64,000 bases of DNA from Icerya purchasi (Eukaryota; Arthropoda; Insecta; Hemiptera; Monophlebidae), in NCBI GenBank assembly GCA_039619475.1, contig CM077115.1, forward strand, positions 179,324,695 to 179,388,694, read 5' to 3'. Shown piece by piece: positions 1 to 10,890 of the stretch. The notes beneath the pieces are model-generated. The model had not been told where the DNA came from and searched no databases. It worked only from the letters and a program-made list of their open reading frames with translations. The translations under genes were made by a program, and so were the position numbers. Each line of letters opens with the position of its first letter. Position 1 is the first letter of the stretch.

Positions 1-841
1 AGGGTATAATTCTAAAGACGCTGGCCAAATCATTTATTTTCTTATACTTTATTTCCGCGCACATTTTTATTCGTTCATTTTACCTCGGTCCATTTTATTT
101 TGTGTACCGCTCTTTTGGGCGCGAATCTATCGGGCGCTAGCGAATTCAGACCTTTTTACAGACTACCTATGGTGATTTTCATGTATCATCCGTGTTTGGG
201 AGAAACACGAGTTACCAAATACTGCTATTAGAAATTTGTACTAAATTTTGTAAAATTTTTTGTTATTAGTATATCCAAAATACTCGGTTTAGCAAGATGA
301 TTCCTCGGAAAATAGGTCGGTTCGTAGGGAACACTTATTTGTACATTTAGTTCCTTAGTAAGATGCGATAACATAGTTCCAGCACGGTTTTGCATTATAG
401 CAGTTCCAAGCTGTGTTTTTTGCATTCAGATCCCTTATAAGTACACTGACGTCTGTTTTTAATAAGAATCTTATGTCAGATTCCATATGCTTCGATGTAA
501 TTGGTGGTTTATAAGCTGCGTATAGGGAATCTTTTGGGTCCTATTTTAAGTTGAACCCCTATTGCCTGAATTTTTTTAGTATTTGGTTTTGATAAAGGTA
601 CACAGTTTATTTTGTTGTGTACTAAGATAGCTACCCCGTCATTCGCTGTGGTGTTATCATTACGATAAATCTTGTAATTTTTCATTTTTAAACTACATGT
701 TAGGCCTAGCTTTGTCTCAAAAATGTACGCAATTAATATTTCTTTGGCTACTAGGAAATATCCCAATTCTATCATTTTGTTCTTAACTGAGTTACCGTTC
801 CTCACTACTAAATATAGGTTTGTGATATTTGTTGACATCAT
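1..841 (-). pseudogene. Jockey-type LINE endonuclease (ORF2 N-terminus), cut by window edge
   Basis: Minus-strand translation from 841 to about 509 resembles the start of an apurinic-type (EEP) endonuclease of Jockey-group LINEs: a degenerate WN-x-NS-like start, a segment on keeping and lacking a residue position (ELGYFLVAKEILIAYIFETK, the usual SETHL site read as FETK), and a GVAILVHNKI strand. A second open piece at 425-228 carries PTYFPRNHLAKPSILDILI, the typical C-terminal half of the same domain (normally PTYYP...DILDI). Frameshifts separate the two pieces, so the protein is broken. The enzyme normally nicks target DNA to prime reverse transcription. The element runs off the left edge, so the reverse transcriptase, if present, lies outside. 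The ORF1 relic lies just upstream on the same strand. Confidence 0.7.
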
Positions 842-975
842 TCACACGAACACGTCTGTTACGTTCTCTAATATGATAGTTATTACAGTAAATAGATTAA
901 ACATGTTTGACGATATTAAGTTATTTAATATAATTTTTATGCATGCCATTATCTTAGTTACATTTAGGTTTCTAC

Positions 976-1760
976 ATGACTATTAAGAATGACAGATCGG
1001 TGCCATTGGTATTATTAGTATTTGTATCAATTTTATTATTAGATTTAGCTGTTATCCTAGCAAAAGTTTGGGGATACCTCGTCGGGATGGTATTTATAGT
1101 ACCATTGTTGTTTTCTACACTTTTATTGTTTCGTTTTAGGTTAATTATATTATGCCTTGATGTATTATTATTTTGTTCTTGGGTTATTTGTGATTTTTTA
1201 TTATTAATGGATTGTAAGATTTTATTATATACAACGCAATCTTTAGAATTGACGGCGTGTTATTCATTGCAGTTCGCGCATTTTATATTATTTGGATTTG
1301 TGTACTCATTTGAATTATGTTTTCCGCTGAATTTTAGACATTTCGGTTGTTTATAACAGTTATAAGGTACATGGCTATACGATTGGCATTTATAGCATTG
1401 TAGGATTGTTTGTTTAGGAAGGAATTTTCCCCATCTTACTAAGCAGTAGCGTATTTCTTTAATTTCGTTAATATATCAATTGGCTGGGAAAGTTGTTAGG
1501 TACGTCGGATAAAATATTATTTCATTCGTTTCTTTTATCTTTTTGCTAAATTGTTTTATTTGGATATAGTTAATGTTTCCTTCTAGATACTCTTTAATTT
1601 CTTTTATTTCTAAATTATGCGGTAGAGCCTTTAACACCATTTTTACAGGTTTCTTAAATTTTGCCGTGTGGATGTAGTGTTCTATATCGTTTTTAGACAA
1701 GAATGGTAGAATTCTATTGTAGTCATTTATATTTGATGTTTGGATTCTGTATTTTTCATT
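976..1760 (-). pseudogene. Jockey-type LINE ORF1 (gag-like, CCHC zinc knuckles)
   Basis: On the minus strand, 1700-1476 encodes a segment with KPVKMVLKALPHNLEIKEIK, which matches the nucleic-acid-binding domain that precedes zinc fingers in Jockey-group ORF1 proteins (consensus: PIKVVLKGLP...EEIKEDL). Downstream, 1403-1360 encodes CYKCQSYSHVPYNC, a perfect C-x2-C-x4-H-x4-C zinc knuckle. It is followed by a damaged second knuckle (CLKFSGKHNSNE) and a third (CANCNE...HAVNSKDC). The ORF1 protein coats LINE RNA in the ribonucleoprotein. Order and strand (ORF1 at higher coordinates, endonuclease at lower) fit one minus-strand element. Stops and shifts make it non-functional. The plus-strand ORF at 976-1356 is only the antisense of this region. 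Confidence 0.75.
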
Positions 1761-2936
1761 TCTAACTTTGATATTAATATTATCATTTATGTGAATTAAG
1801 AAAAAAAAAGAAAAGTGATGTATTTCTGGCGCTGTTCAGTAATTTGCAGCATGATCATTTCTGTCACATTAAATGTTTGAAAAAAATTATGTATTTTTTT
1901 TTCCCTGGGCTTGTCAGCAACAGACGATTACCCATCAACACGTGTAAATAGTAGGAATTAGGAGTTACAAGGAATGGAACCCGACTAAGAACATTCTATC
2001 AAGGGTAGAGAGACAATGAGAATCACAGTCGTTAAATGGAAAACATGTGCAAGGAATGACGGTGCCGAAGGAAAGAGCAAAAAGAGTTTGCTATCTAATA
2101 ACATGGTCATAATGAAATAGTTGGGAAAAGAACGTTTGGACGAAGATGTACAAAATAGAACGCAGGATAGTCATTAGTTCAGCAGTAAAAATAGTATTTT
2201 GGTCCAGTGTATGAGACCATGTTGTGTCGTTTTTTTTGTTTTTTTATAGGAGTTCTGTTTCGTCGTTTTTAGCACGGTGTCTGCGCACGACATGCGAGTA
2301 CTGCAATTGTACAGGAGACTCAAAATCCATCAGGAAGTATAACCGTAATTGCGGCGAGAACCTAAAAGCTAAGAACTGGAATAGGGTAGAACATTAAAAA
2401 GAAATTATCAAATTTTATGAAATCAGTGAAGTAATTAAGAATGAATAAAGGCCGTTCTCTTAATATTTCCGAATTTATCACTAACTGCTTCTATAACATA
2501 CAAGAATGTTTAGACAGAAAGATTTAGAAAAGTTGATGTCCGACAGTATTGTGGAAATCCTGCGTTATTACTGTAGTGGGACGAGATTTGCGAGAAGAAG
2601 AGAGACAGAAAATTTTCAGGCGAATGGGAAAGGCCGGTAAAGTTAAAGAAAAAGTGGTAGGTATTAGAGTTCGTAGAATTATTAGACTGCGGAAAAATAA
2701 AAACGTGAACAGAGTAGGAGAACTCACAAAAAGGAAAGCTTTTATGTCCTTGTCTGTCACTTGATATACCTTGCCATACAAAACCGTATGCGCTATAATT
2801 AGCATGGGGAAAGAATCTCCATGCAGCCATATGACCGCCACCAGTGTATTCGACGGGAGAAAGAAAAATGAATGATTACTCATACACCTTAATTTTTTTT
2901 TTTATACGCAGTTTTCAAGCTCTATCTATCTATCTA
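1761..2936. other. Stretch without recognised feature
   Basis: AT-rich sequence. Open frames on both strands between 2510 and 2883 overlap each other and show no family motif I recognise. A TCTA tetranucleotide run at about 2921-2940 marks the left border of the Helitron candidate. Confidence 0.5.
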
Positions 2937-3659
2937 TCTATATATAAAAATGAATGTATGTCGTTCTGTATGCCTTCGATGGAGTCCGAAAATTATTCAC
3001 TTGATTTTTTTGGACAGTTTATTTATGGGGTCAGGGGAACAATTCAGGTTATTTAAAAGTCAAAAAAATAAATAAACAAATTATAAAATAAATAAAAATT
3101 GATCGAAAATGTGGCCATCTAGCCAAAACACCGATTACCAATATTTCCGACAGATGGCTCCACAGTAAAGCAATTATTCCGGTATGCATTATTTATGCAG
3201 CTATCATGTAAATAAACGTGGAAAACGCGGTACTCTTCACTGCTCTTTGGTACTCGATCGCGGTCGTGAATTCTGTCGTTCGTTGGGTTTCGACAGGCTC
3301 CTTTAATAGTATATTAATATATACAAATCAATTTCGCACGTATAAAAGATCATGAGTTAAGAACGGCACGACCGATTTGGCTATTTTTTTGTTGTGTTCG
3401 TAATTGTCAGCATAAGGTTTGTATGAAAGAAAATTTTAGAAAAATGCATCGAAAAAGTCGGAACAATAAAAAAAAAATGGCAAAATGGCGTCACGATGTA
3501 ACGTTCAGTTTGACAGTCCTGTTGTCACATGATTTCATAACAATGAATTCCGCATTGATTGCGAAAAAGGAATTAAATTGAAAGCGATAGTTCAGTGTGT
3601 TATCGGTGGTGATCATATCTTTAGTGCATTCAAAACCGTAAAATTTATCAATTAAAATT

Positions 3660-3860
3660 TAAATAAAATGATTACTATGATAAATAATACACTCTAAATA
3701 ACATTTTATTAATGTCCGGCGTAAGTGTAATAAATAATTTATGTTCCGTTACTTCTCTTTTTGCGTTACTGAAATCATCAAGGCCCCATGACATGATCTA
3801 AACAAACAATAGTCTAATTACTGTACTCATTGCAGAGAGTTAAATGAGTATAGGGCAATA
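3660..3860 (+). repeat. Interspersed repeat module shared with 36.97-38.2 kb and 44.87-45.2 kb
   Basis: A block with AAATAAAATG, then a T/C-rich run, GCGTTACTGAAATCATCA and GATCTAAACAAACAA recurs at 44880-45000 (GCATTACTCAAATCATCA ... GATCTAAACAAATAAA). It recurs around the foldback element at 36970-37085 and 37956-38200 (CGTTACTCAGATCATTAA). It is probably part of the same non-autonomous family as the surrounding Helitron candidate. Family unassigned. Confidence 0.5.
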
Positions 3861-4479
3861 CAGACGATAGTTCGGAAAACAAACAAAACCGGATAAGATA
3901 TACGTATTGGTATGGTTGTTTTTTTCTTATCTTAGTTCGGGTATTTGTAAAACATTTCATGAACTATTTTTTGTATGTTTTTCGTGTTCAGAGTTATTCA
4001 GACCTATTCGTATTTACTTTTTGATAAATGTGGTTTATTATATTCACGATTTTGAATTGTTTTCGATCGTTTCTGTTAACAGTTATAAAAGATCTGTTCT
4101 TTAATTTTTGCCTTTATTGTATTTTTTTGATTCTCTATTTGTATTACTTAATTCTGACATCGCGGTTGATAACCCATGTTCGCATGTGCCACCCGTCCGT
4201 TACTCGCGTATTCCTGGTTTAATGCGTGTTCTGTATTTTCGCCACGTTTGGTTATGTTTTCATAAAATATTCAAAAGGGAAAAAAAAAGCGAATCGTATA
4301 ATTTAATTCCTGAGGATGGCATGATTTTGTGAGCCGAGCAAGTGCTCGGTGCGCTGAGTACTTACAATTAAATAACACTACACGTGATTCGGTTAGGCAA
4401 TGATGTTTCATTCGATGGAGCATTCGCTGCTGCAGTTAACGGAAAAGTGTAAACAAAAACGATAGTGCGCGCTAGATTA

Positions 4480-4530
4480 ATATCCTCCGGATAGCTGACG
4501 AGCCCAAAAATAAATAAATAAATAAGTAAA
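4480..4530 (+). repeat. LINE/SINE-type 3' tail (TGACGAGCCC + A-rich)
   Basis: GCTGACGAGCCC is followed by an (AAATA)n tract. The same TGACGAGC core followed by an A-rich tail ends the I/R1-group LINE copies (RNA sense at 10890 and 26555) and the SINE-type tails at 55245 and 57385. I see no clear tRNA head upstream here. Confidence 0.45.
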
Positions 4531-4606
4531 AACAAACGGTTACAGATAAAATTCGTTTGTTGCGTTAATTATTATTTTCGAGGAAAGTAATTATCTCTAA
4601 TTAACG

Positions 4607-4690
4607 ATGGTCAGTTTTTCATATTTAATTTATGGTTGTAGCGTACCGCAATTAGCAAAAAAAACAACAGAAAGAAAACCTCTACCTTAC
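4607..4690 (+). pseudogene. Splice-like mini-exon 1 inside Helitron candidate
   Basis: An ATG at 4607 opens a frame with a Lys/Glu-rich segment (QLAKKTTERKPLPYTEKEN) that runs into AACAG|GTATGTG, a near-consensus 5' splice site at about 4707. Only the match to splice consensus and the compatible second module suggest coding function. I do not recognise the protein. It may be a captured gene fragment or chance. Confidence 0.2.
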
Positions 4691-4917
4691 ACCGAAAAAG
4701 AAAACAGGTATGTGTATTCGTTTTTAAAGGATGTTCGGTATTTTTGGTATGAATATATTCACATTTGTGCGGAGAGCGACACTTTTTTATTTCAGTCGTA
4801 AAAATATTGCGATTTATTATTTATCTTAGCAAGAAAAAAAATTTTTAAAATGTTGTAAAAAGGCTATATATAAAAAGACGTCTATCACATCGACTGCTAA
4901 ATGCCCGTTGCGTTTCA

Positions 4918-5031
4918 GACCTAAAATAACAGCGGAACGTGTAAGCGAATATAGAAAACAACAAAATAATGTTTTAGATTTATCCGAGAAACTTAAAAAA
5001 CTATCTTATAAAGCTGCAAGAAAAAAAATCG
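4918..5031 (+). pseudogene. Splice-like mini-exon 2 inside Helitron candidate
   Basis: GCGTTTCAG| at about 4918 looks like a 3' splice site, and the open segment to |GTAAGC at about 5031 looks like a donor. The frame reads RPKITAERVSEYRKQQ and then a basic, helical stretch. A similar R-P-K-x-T-x-x-E-R-x-x-E-Y-R motif occurs at the start of many insect transposon-associated proteins, but I cannot name the family. Captured exon or element-encoded relic are both possible. Confidence 0.25.
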
Positions 5032-6126
5032 TAAGCCCGTTCTGTAGTAGCTAGAGGGTTTTGTTTTTTCAGTTGACGTATTTTCTTCGTGAGATCATAA
5101 GAAAATTAAAAACCCTCAAAATTAAAAAAAAAAAAAAATTAAAAAATGTAAAAATCGAGTTTTAAAAAAAAAATTTTAAAAATTCCACAACCAGTTATGG
5201 TATTAATTTTCTTTTTAAACTGCATACTAAGGTTTCCAGAATGCGGGGGAAATATAAAATTTGAAAAATTTTGATATTTAAGGATCGAAATTTGAAAAAA
5301 GATACACGCTTAAAGCGGCAAAACTGGAAACTAAAATAATATATGTGAACGCTACTGTCTTTATGAAAATTTACAAAGTGAAATAATTTAAAGTCCGAAG
5401 GAACAGGCCGTGAAACGCAAGTGGGAATAAAGGAAAACTAAACAATTTCACTTAGGATAGAATGAAGTAGATTTTTTAACGAAATAATAAAATATTTTAC
5501 TTCTAAAAACAATTAAAAAAAAAAATTAAAAAAAAAAATGTTAGAACTTTATGTAACCAAAAAATGGTAGATTTTTATGTAAAGATAAGTATTTTGGTTA
5601 GATAAATATTGCGCAATTTATAATTTATTTATATATATATATATATGTGTTTTTTTTCGTTTTTTATTTGTAAATAAAGGATGAAGGGGGATACTGCGTT
5701 TAAAAATGATACGCATACTTTTTTGTTTGTTTTCTTTTGTTTAATCGTTTAGCGTTTTCGTAAGTTAAAAAAAAAAAATTACAAAAAGGTTATATATAAA
5801 AAGAGAAAGAATCGAAAAAATGGACTGTTGCCCTGGTCCAAATTGTTCACCTACCACATCTGTTACTATCATCTAACTGTCATTATATTGCACCCATTCA
5901 CATTCCAGCTGTGTAGGCCTTCATTTAACGATTTCCTTAAATTTGTGGAAAAAATTGTAAGTTTCATGAGAATTGAATGGCGCAAGATAACGATAAATTG
6001 CACTTATTTTTTGGATTTTGCTTTTGGCAACAGTAGAAAATTAGAATATCGAAAAAACGTTTCCTCAATCCGCTAATAGCAAACAAGCCAACGTTCAGGC
6101 AGGACAACGTCTGCCGGGTCCGCTAG

Positions 6127-6612
6127 TATGATATAAAAATAATTCAGAAATACTTGCCTCGTGTTAATTCGGTAATGAGTGTTTTCTTGCGTTTCGTTGA
6201 AAAGTTTTTATTATTTTTTAAAACGTAATTTAAATGTGTATTTATCTTATTTTGTAATTTTAATTCTTCTCGCCTTTGAAAACTAAAATGTTTTTTTTTT
6301 AATTGTTGCATTATTGCGTATGTGCGATAAACAGCCGTAGCGGTAAAAATATATTAAAAATTACTCGTTACGTTTATTCTAAGTTTTTAAACTTCTTTTT
6401 TGCATTTTTTTTCTTCTTTTATTTGCTTATATGGATGTGCACCATCTCAAGATTATTGTGTCAAAATTTGAAGTCGATCGCAGCAAAACTAACGGACCTA
6501 TAGAGTTTTGAGTGAGCGGTGCTCTGCCGCTGGTTTGAACACCTGCTGGGCAGCTACGCAACACGGCTACTTGGCGGCTGTTTCGTGCTCTTTTGAAATT
6601 CGTATGTTCTGA
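6127..6612. other. No recognised gene; short GC-richer patch
   Basis: T-rich sequence to about 6500, then a GC-richer patch (6500-6600) directly before the 22-bp tandem repeat. The patch could be a leader or terminal region of a transposon carrying the downstream possible transposase start. No motif supports more than that. Confidence 0.4.
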
Positions 6613-6842
6613 TTTCGCTGTGTTTTTGTTCTGTTTTCGCTGTGTTTTTGTTCTGTTTTTGCTGTGTTTTTGTTCTGTTTTCGCTGTGTTTTTGTTCTGT
6701 TTTCGCTGTGTTTTTGTTCTGTTTTCGCTGTGTTTTTGTTCTGTTTTCGCTGTGTTTTTGTTCTGTTTTCGCTGTGTTTTTGTTCTGTTTTCGCTGTGTT
6801 TTTGTTCTGTTTTCGCTGTGTTTTTGTTCTGTTTTCGCTGTG
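6613..6842. repeat. 22-bp tandem repeat, about 10 copies
   Basis: The unit TTTCGCTGTGTTTTTGTTCT (plus GT; 22 bp) repeats about ten and a half times with one C-to-T variant in an early unit. Three units make 66 bp, so every frame is read as a 22-residue period. Because the unit lacks stops on both strands, long spurious ORFs arise on both strands. Confidence 0.95.
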
Positions 6843-6865
6843 ATTGTATATTTATTATTAGTCAA

Positions 6866-7105
6866 ATGCCGAAGAAAATTAGCAGAGAAGATCGCAAGAG
6901 TACCAGTTCCAGATTGGATCGATCGAAAAGAGTAATACTTCCATAGTAACGCAAGACAGACGATGTCGAAGCAAAAAGTACATCGTCCAAAAAAATAAAA
7001 CTAAATACTTCTGTAGATGTAGAGGAGGATCTTCAAAAACATTATAGAATTGATCAATTTTGCGGACTAATGGATCTGTCTAATTCTTTAATATCTAAAC
7101 CAAGC
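6866..7105 (+). pseudogene. Possible N-terminal piece of a Mutator-like/unknown transposase
   Basis: An ATG at 6866 starts a short basic frame (MPKKISREDRKSTSS) that stops at 6944. The same frame then continues with STSSKKIKLNTSVDVEEDLQ and HYRIDQF. The pattern S-x-x-K-K-x-K, acidic spacer, YRI(I/D)xF resembles the segment preceding the zinc-binding part of insect Mutator-like transposases, as I recall that family. It is cut off at about 7105 by an RTE-like LINE in the opposite orientation. The in-frame stop and truncation make it a relic at most, and similarity by eye is weak. Confidence 0.25.
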
Positions 7106-7920
7106 TATAATTCGTATATAAAAAAAATGATCCTGTCTGATATTGGGATTACTATCTTTACTGCAGCCGCTATGTATTTACGAATCATTATTCCAACACC
7201 ACGTTCATGTGTTTCGCCTCCTGAGAATATGAATTCGTATCCATTACTTGCACTTATCCTTCCGTTTCTTGGCCACCTCCTTTCGCTTATTCCCAGGATA
7301 TCTATGTTTAATTTTTCTGCTTCCATTGCGACGTTTATCATTTTTCCTGGTTGGTACAACGTTCTTACATTCCACGTTGCTATTATAATTCCTCGTCTAT
7401 TTTTACCTCCGCGTATTGTCACCCCATTCGGCTGACCTGACGAGAGTATGGTCGCCTGACGGAGACTTGGGGATAATCTTTTATTTGTATTCATGGTGTC
7501 TTTCTAGGGATGTTAATGACGGTGCTTTCCCTTTGCCTTCCGCCATGATTTTCTGTTAGGGTTTACTCCCTTAGCCGAAAGGACTCGGTTTTAAGGCGCC
7601 GGGTACTCGCCTGCTCGCTCTAGATTGATCTGACTCAATCCGACTGGGGCACCTTGTCACGAGCGAGGTACTGATAGTCTGCTGTTGTTAATGCAGTAAA
7701 GGGCTTAACGGTATTTATTAGAAGGAACACCTTCGGCAAGTAAACCCTCCTCCGTTTTCCTATCAGCTATATGTTTTGTGAGTTCTGGTTTAGCTTTTCT
7801 AATCCACGCTAGGCCCGTAAAACAGAAAATTACCACTCTGCACGACGTGGACGTACGGAACTCACGTGGTTGTTGTTTCGTTTCTCCGCCGGTGGGACTA
7901 GCACCATGTGACGGTTGAGT
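7105..7920 (-). mobile_element. RTE-like LINE, 5' region and endonuclease N-terminus
   Basis: The minus-strand frame 7494-7105 encodes the start of an EEP endonuclease. It has ATWNVRTLYQPGK (catalytic Asn of the WNVRTL motif), LNIDILGISERRWP (catalytic Glu in the SE-x-R-W site) and a GGETHERGVGIMI strand. This wording is typical of the endonuclease annotated as craniofacial development protein 2-like, which in insects mostly represents RTE-like LINEs. The frame ends at a stop after ISDRIIFFIYEL, about a third into the ORF, so it is a fragment. On the plus-strand map the GC-richer 7500-7920 lies 5' of the ORF and is probably its untranslated leader. The same type of element is split by the mariner at 27-31.5 kb. 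Confidence 0.75.
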
Positions 7921-7929
7921 GACTACTTA

Positions 7930-9927
7930 CTACAGAAGTTGACTCTAGTTACAACAACCTGTGCCCCGCAGTGTATGTGTTTATAATTTCTTTTTGCAAT
8001 CTGTCATGTCTGGCCTCAATGCTCCCTTCCCTATTCGCCATCATTCATTCGTCAATCAACAAGTTGCGTCCTCTTCTCTTTGGTGGAACGAGGAGTGCAA
8101 CGCTGCATTTGATCATAGTCGAGCTACTTTTAGAACTTTCCGTGTAAACCCTACAACCGAAAATTTTCTTGTTCTTAAACGGGCGAATGCAAGAGCTCGA
8201 TATGTACTGAAAGCCTCGAAGAAGTCCTTATGGAAGAATTTTTGCTCTTCCTTCTCTAGAACTACTCTCCTTTCACATATCTGGAAAACGACAAGAGCTT
8301 TTAAATTCCCATCCTCTGAATGTCCCATCAATTCCAACATTTTTTATTGTTGCATATTACCGTTTATCGATTCTGCTGCTCCCGCTTACGTTCCTGACTT
8401 TGATAAATTTTATCCCGGTCTTTTTCCACAAGACTTTCCTCTTCATTTCCGTACCTCCGCCTTCAACATTAATGAATTAAAATCTGTTCTTTCAAAATCT
8501 TCCACCCCCGGTCTGAATTATCCACTATTAATCTTCTCAATCTTTTAATGTCTTTCTTTCCAGCGGTATAACTCTTCCCTGCTGGAACTCTTTTATCATC
8601 GTTTCTATTCCTAAAAAACGTTCTTCCTTACGTGAAATTTCTTTAGCATCCTGTATCAAAAAATTATTCGAAGGTACGTTGAACAGGCACTTTGTTTGAT
8701 GGGTAAAACATAATAGCGTTTTACCCAGTAACATGTTTGCTTTGATTAATCTATCCGTAAGCAATGCACCTCTTCCTCACGTTAATTGTTTCTGCTATCC
8801 TGAAGTTTTTTTCAATAATCGTTTGACTTTCTCTAAACATATTGATTATCTTTTCCCTTCCGCTATTAAAGGGCTGAACCTGCTGTTCTCAACAAAATAA
8901 GGTGTGGTGATCCCTACATTCTGATCTTGTATAAAACCATTATCCGTTTCAAATTTGATTATTGTTTTTTTTATCTACGATTGTGCCTCTAAATCCCATC
9001 TTTCTAAATTAGACATTATCAAAAATTCGTGTCTTCGGGTTGGTTTTGGTGTTCTTAAATCTATTCCAATTCCAGTAATTCTTGCAGAGTCTAACACATT
9101 GCCCCTGTCTCTTCGCAGATCTTATTTAGGCTATCGTTTTCTCAATTCTTGCATCAGAATTCATTTCTTTTTGCCGTAGTACATTTTGGCCTTACATAAT
9201 TTCATGTAATAATCTCCATTTGTTTCCTTTAACTTTACCGATCTCTGTAATTCTCCCCGGGTATTTTTTCTACCTAATTAAACAGGAATTCTCCAGCACT
9301 ATTTTTCACGTATGGCTCCAGGGGACCTTATGGTGTTGGAGCTTCTTTTGTCCTTCCGGATTTCAACTTATCTGAAGCATTTCGTCTTCCTTTTTTCTGT
9401 TCTATTTTTACAGTCGAGTTGATGGCTATCCTACACTCTATTATCTTAATTTTTTTCAATCGTGTATTTTCTAATTATTTGGTTATTTCTGACTTCACGG
9501 GTACTCTTCAACTGATCAGCTCTCCTTTTCCCGATTACGCTTTCGATTTCATTATTCTTCGCATACGCTGTCTTATCCATTTTCTTTCTTCTCGCTACTC
9601 CAGCTGCGTTGATTTGCCGTGGATTCCTAGCCACATGGGCATTTTGGCTCTGATTGCTGCTTTCTCCCGTTCCCTTTTTGAAAAAATTCCATCCTCTAAT
9701 CTGAATTCCCTGTGTAAAAAGTTTCACCTACTCCATACAATGTGACTCTTATGTTCTCTCATTTCCTTCCTTGTCAGTTGTTTCTATTCTAGCTTCTTTC
9801 ATTCATTCAATCTTGCACCAGATTGAAATCTAATATGTTATGCTCCTTTTGAACTATTACTTAGATTCCTTGGCCGATTGGGCTGTTGATTTTCGTTGGC
9901 GTACCCATAAAAAAAAAAAAAAAAAAA
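7930..9927 (+). mobile_element. I/R1-group LINE with RNase H, degenerate copy 1, poly(A) tail
   Basis: The longest part is 7961-8548: SLWWNEECNAAF, the conserved WWN linker between endonuclease and reverse transcriptase, then RANARARYVLKASKKSLWKN and the start of the RT domain (SSTPGLNYPLL, normally STPGPDGI). Frames shift afterwards: CWNSFIIVSIPKK and SLASCIKKLFEG (RT fingers), then a jump to NNRLTFSKHIDYLFP, so the RT catalytic core (the YADD region) is deleted. The post-RT segment follows (CASKSHLSKLDIIKNSCLRV, ILAESNTLPLSLRR), then an RNase H domain (ELMAILHSIIL, LVISDFTGTLQ, WIPSHMGI) at 9415-9670. An A-tract at 9909-9927 marks the RNA 3' end. Many lesions make it inactive. Confidence 0.8.
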
Positions 9928-10857
9928 CATTTGTTAACCGAATTAAAATATGACATAAACAAATTCAAATAACTAAATTTGAAATCAATTCAACCACAGT
10001 ACATAGAAAATATTGCGTAGTGATTTAAATTTGTATAATTTCGTGTTGTAATTCGACGCATAATTTATTTGTAAATGTTCCACGTTAAACTTTTTCGTAA
10101 TGAATTTTTTTTCTGTACGAAATCCGAGTGTATCTACAAGCTGGCAAAAAAGGGGTAATATTTGTAATATTTTTTTATGGCAATTTTTTTTTGCGGATTA
10201 GCAAAAGCTACCATTTCAAACCGAAAAGACGTTATACGTTAGACAGCAAAAAACTCAGAAAAACTAGCCAACTCTCATCGGCTTATTATTGTATGAATGT
10301 GAAGATTGGTTCACTGAGAAGACAATATATCTCAGTCATTTTTTTTATTTCACGGAATACTTCGACTCATTCTCTTCCTTAAAGTGGTTCATATCTTAGC
10401 CTGATTTTAGAAATCATTAACCACAGAAAATGCTGATTTACAAAAAATTTAACTTCATCGGCTTTCTCTTCACGGATACACTTATTTTTAAAAATTGATT
10501 TTTCTTCCTTTTCACTTGTAATATCGTGTAAAGTGATACTAAAACCCTCGTTTTCTATAAAATTACTTTCCCGATAGTTCTAAATAATATGATTCTAATC
10601 CAGCCAATTATAAAATCGAATTTGCTCCGGTACGAGGAAATAAAGACATTACATAAGCGAAGTTCTCGTGTTCGTGGTTTTTCGAATCGAATACCTAAAA
10701 ATAACCATCCTAGCAAATAAGTGATTCGAATCGCGTCTCACGATTTCATCATAAAATCAATTAAAATCATCGTCTTGTTCAAGAAGTATTCGGGGGCGCT
10801 TGCGATTGAACGTTTATCGCTTTTACGCGAAACAACCTGTTTCTGTTTAATACAATC

Positions 10858-10860
<3 letters not shown>
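9928..10860. other. AT-rich stretch without recognised feature
   Basis: Low-complexity AT-rich DNA between two oppositely oriented LINE copies. Short open frames show no family motif. Confidence 0.5.

Positions 10861-10890
<30 letters not shown>

Larger units (their letters stand above)
2937..6126 (+). mobile_element. Candidate non-autonomous Helitron
   Basis: The left end starts TCTATATATAAAAATG at 2937, preceded by A; this is the usual 5' start of insect Helitrons (5'-TC). The right end has a short GGAC/GTCC stem at 6102-6121 followed by CTAG at 6123-6126 and then T, matching the Helitron 3' hairpin plus CTRR, with insertion between A and T. The interior holds a segment around 3340-3390 with a CGACCGATTTGGCTA motif common in insect interspersed repeats. 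It also has two short splice-like coding modules (4607-4690 and 4918-5031) and many A- and T-runs. I see no Rep/helicase coding sequence. The two ends could belong to separate fragments; the 3.2-kb span assumes they are one unit. Confidence 0.4.

Noticed and set aside
976..1356. 126-codon plus-strand frame rich in Leu, Phe and Ile, like a membrane protein
   Set aside because: It is the antisense of an AT-rich LINE ORF1 region with zinc knuckles on the minus strand.
6554..6946. Open frames of 97-117 codons on both strands over the 22-bp array
   Set aside because: They only reflect a stop-free tandem unit read in three frames; the residues repeat every 22 positions and the period is set by DNA, not protein.
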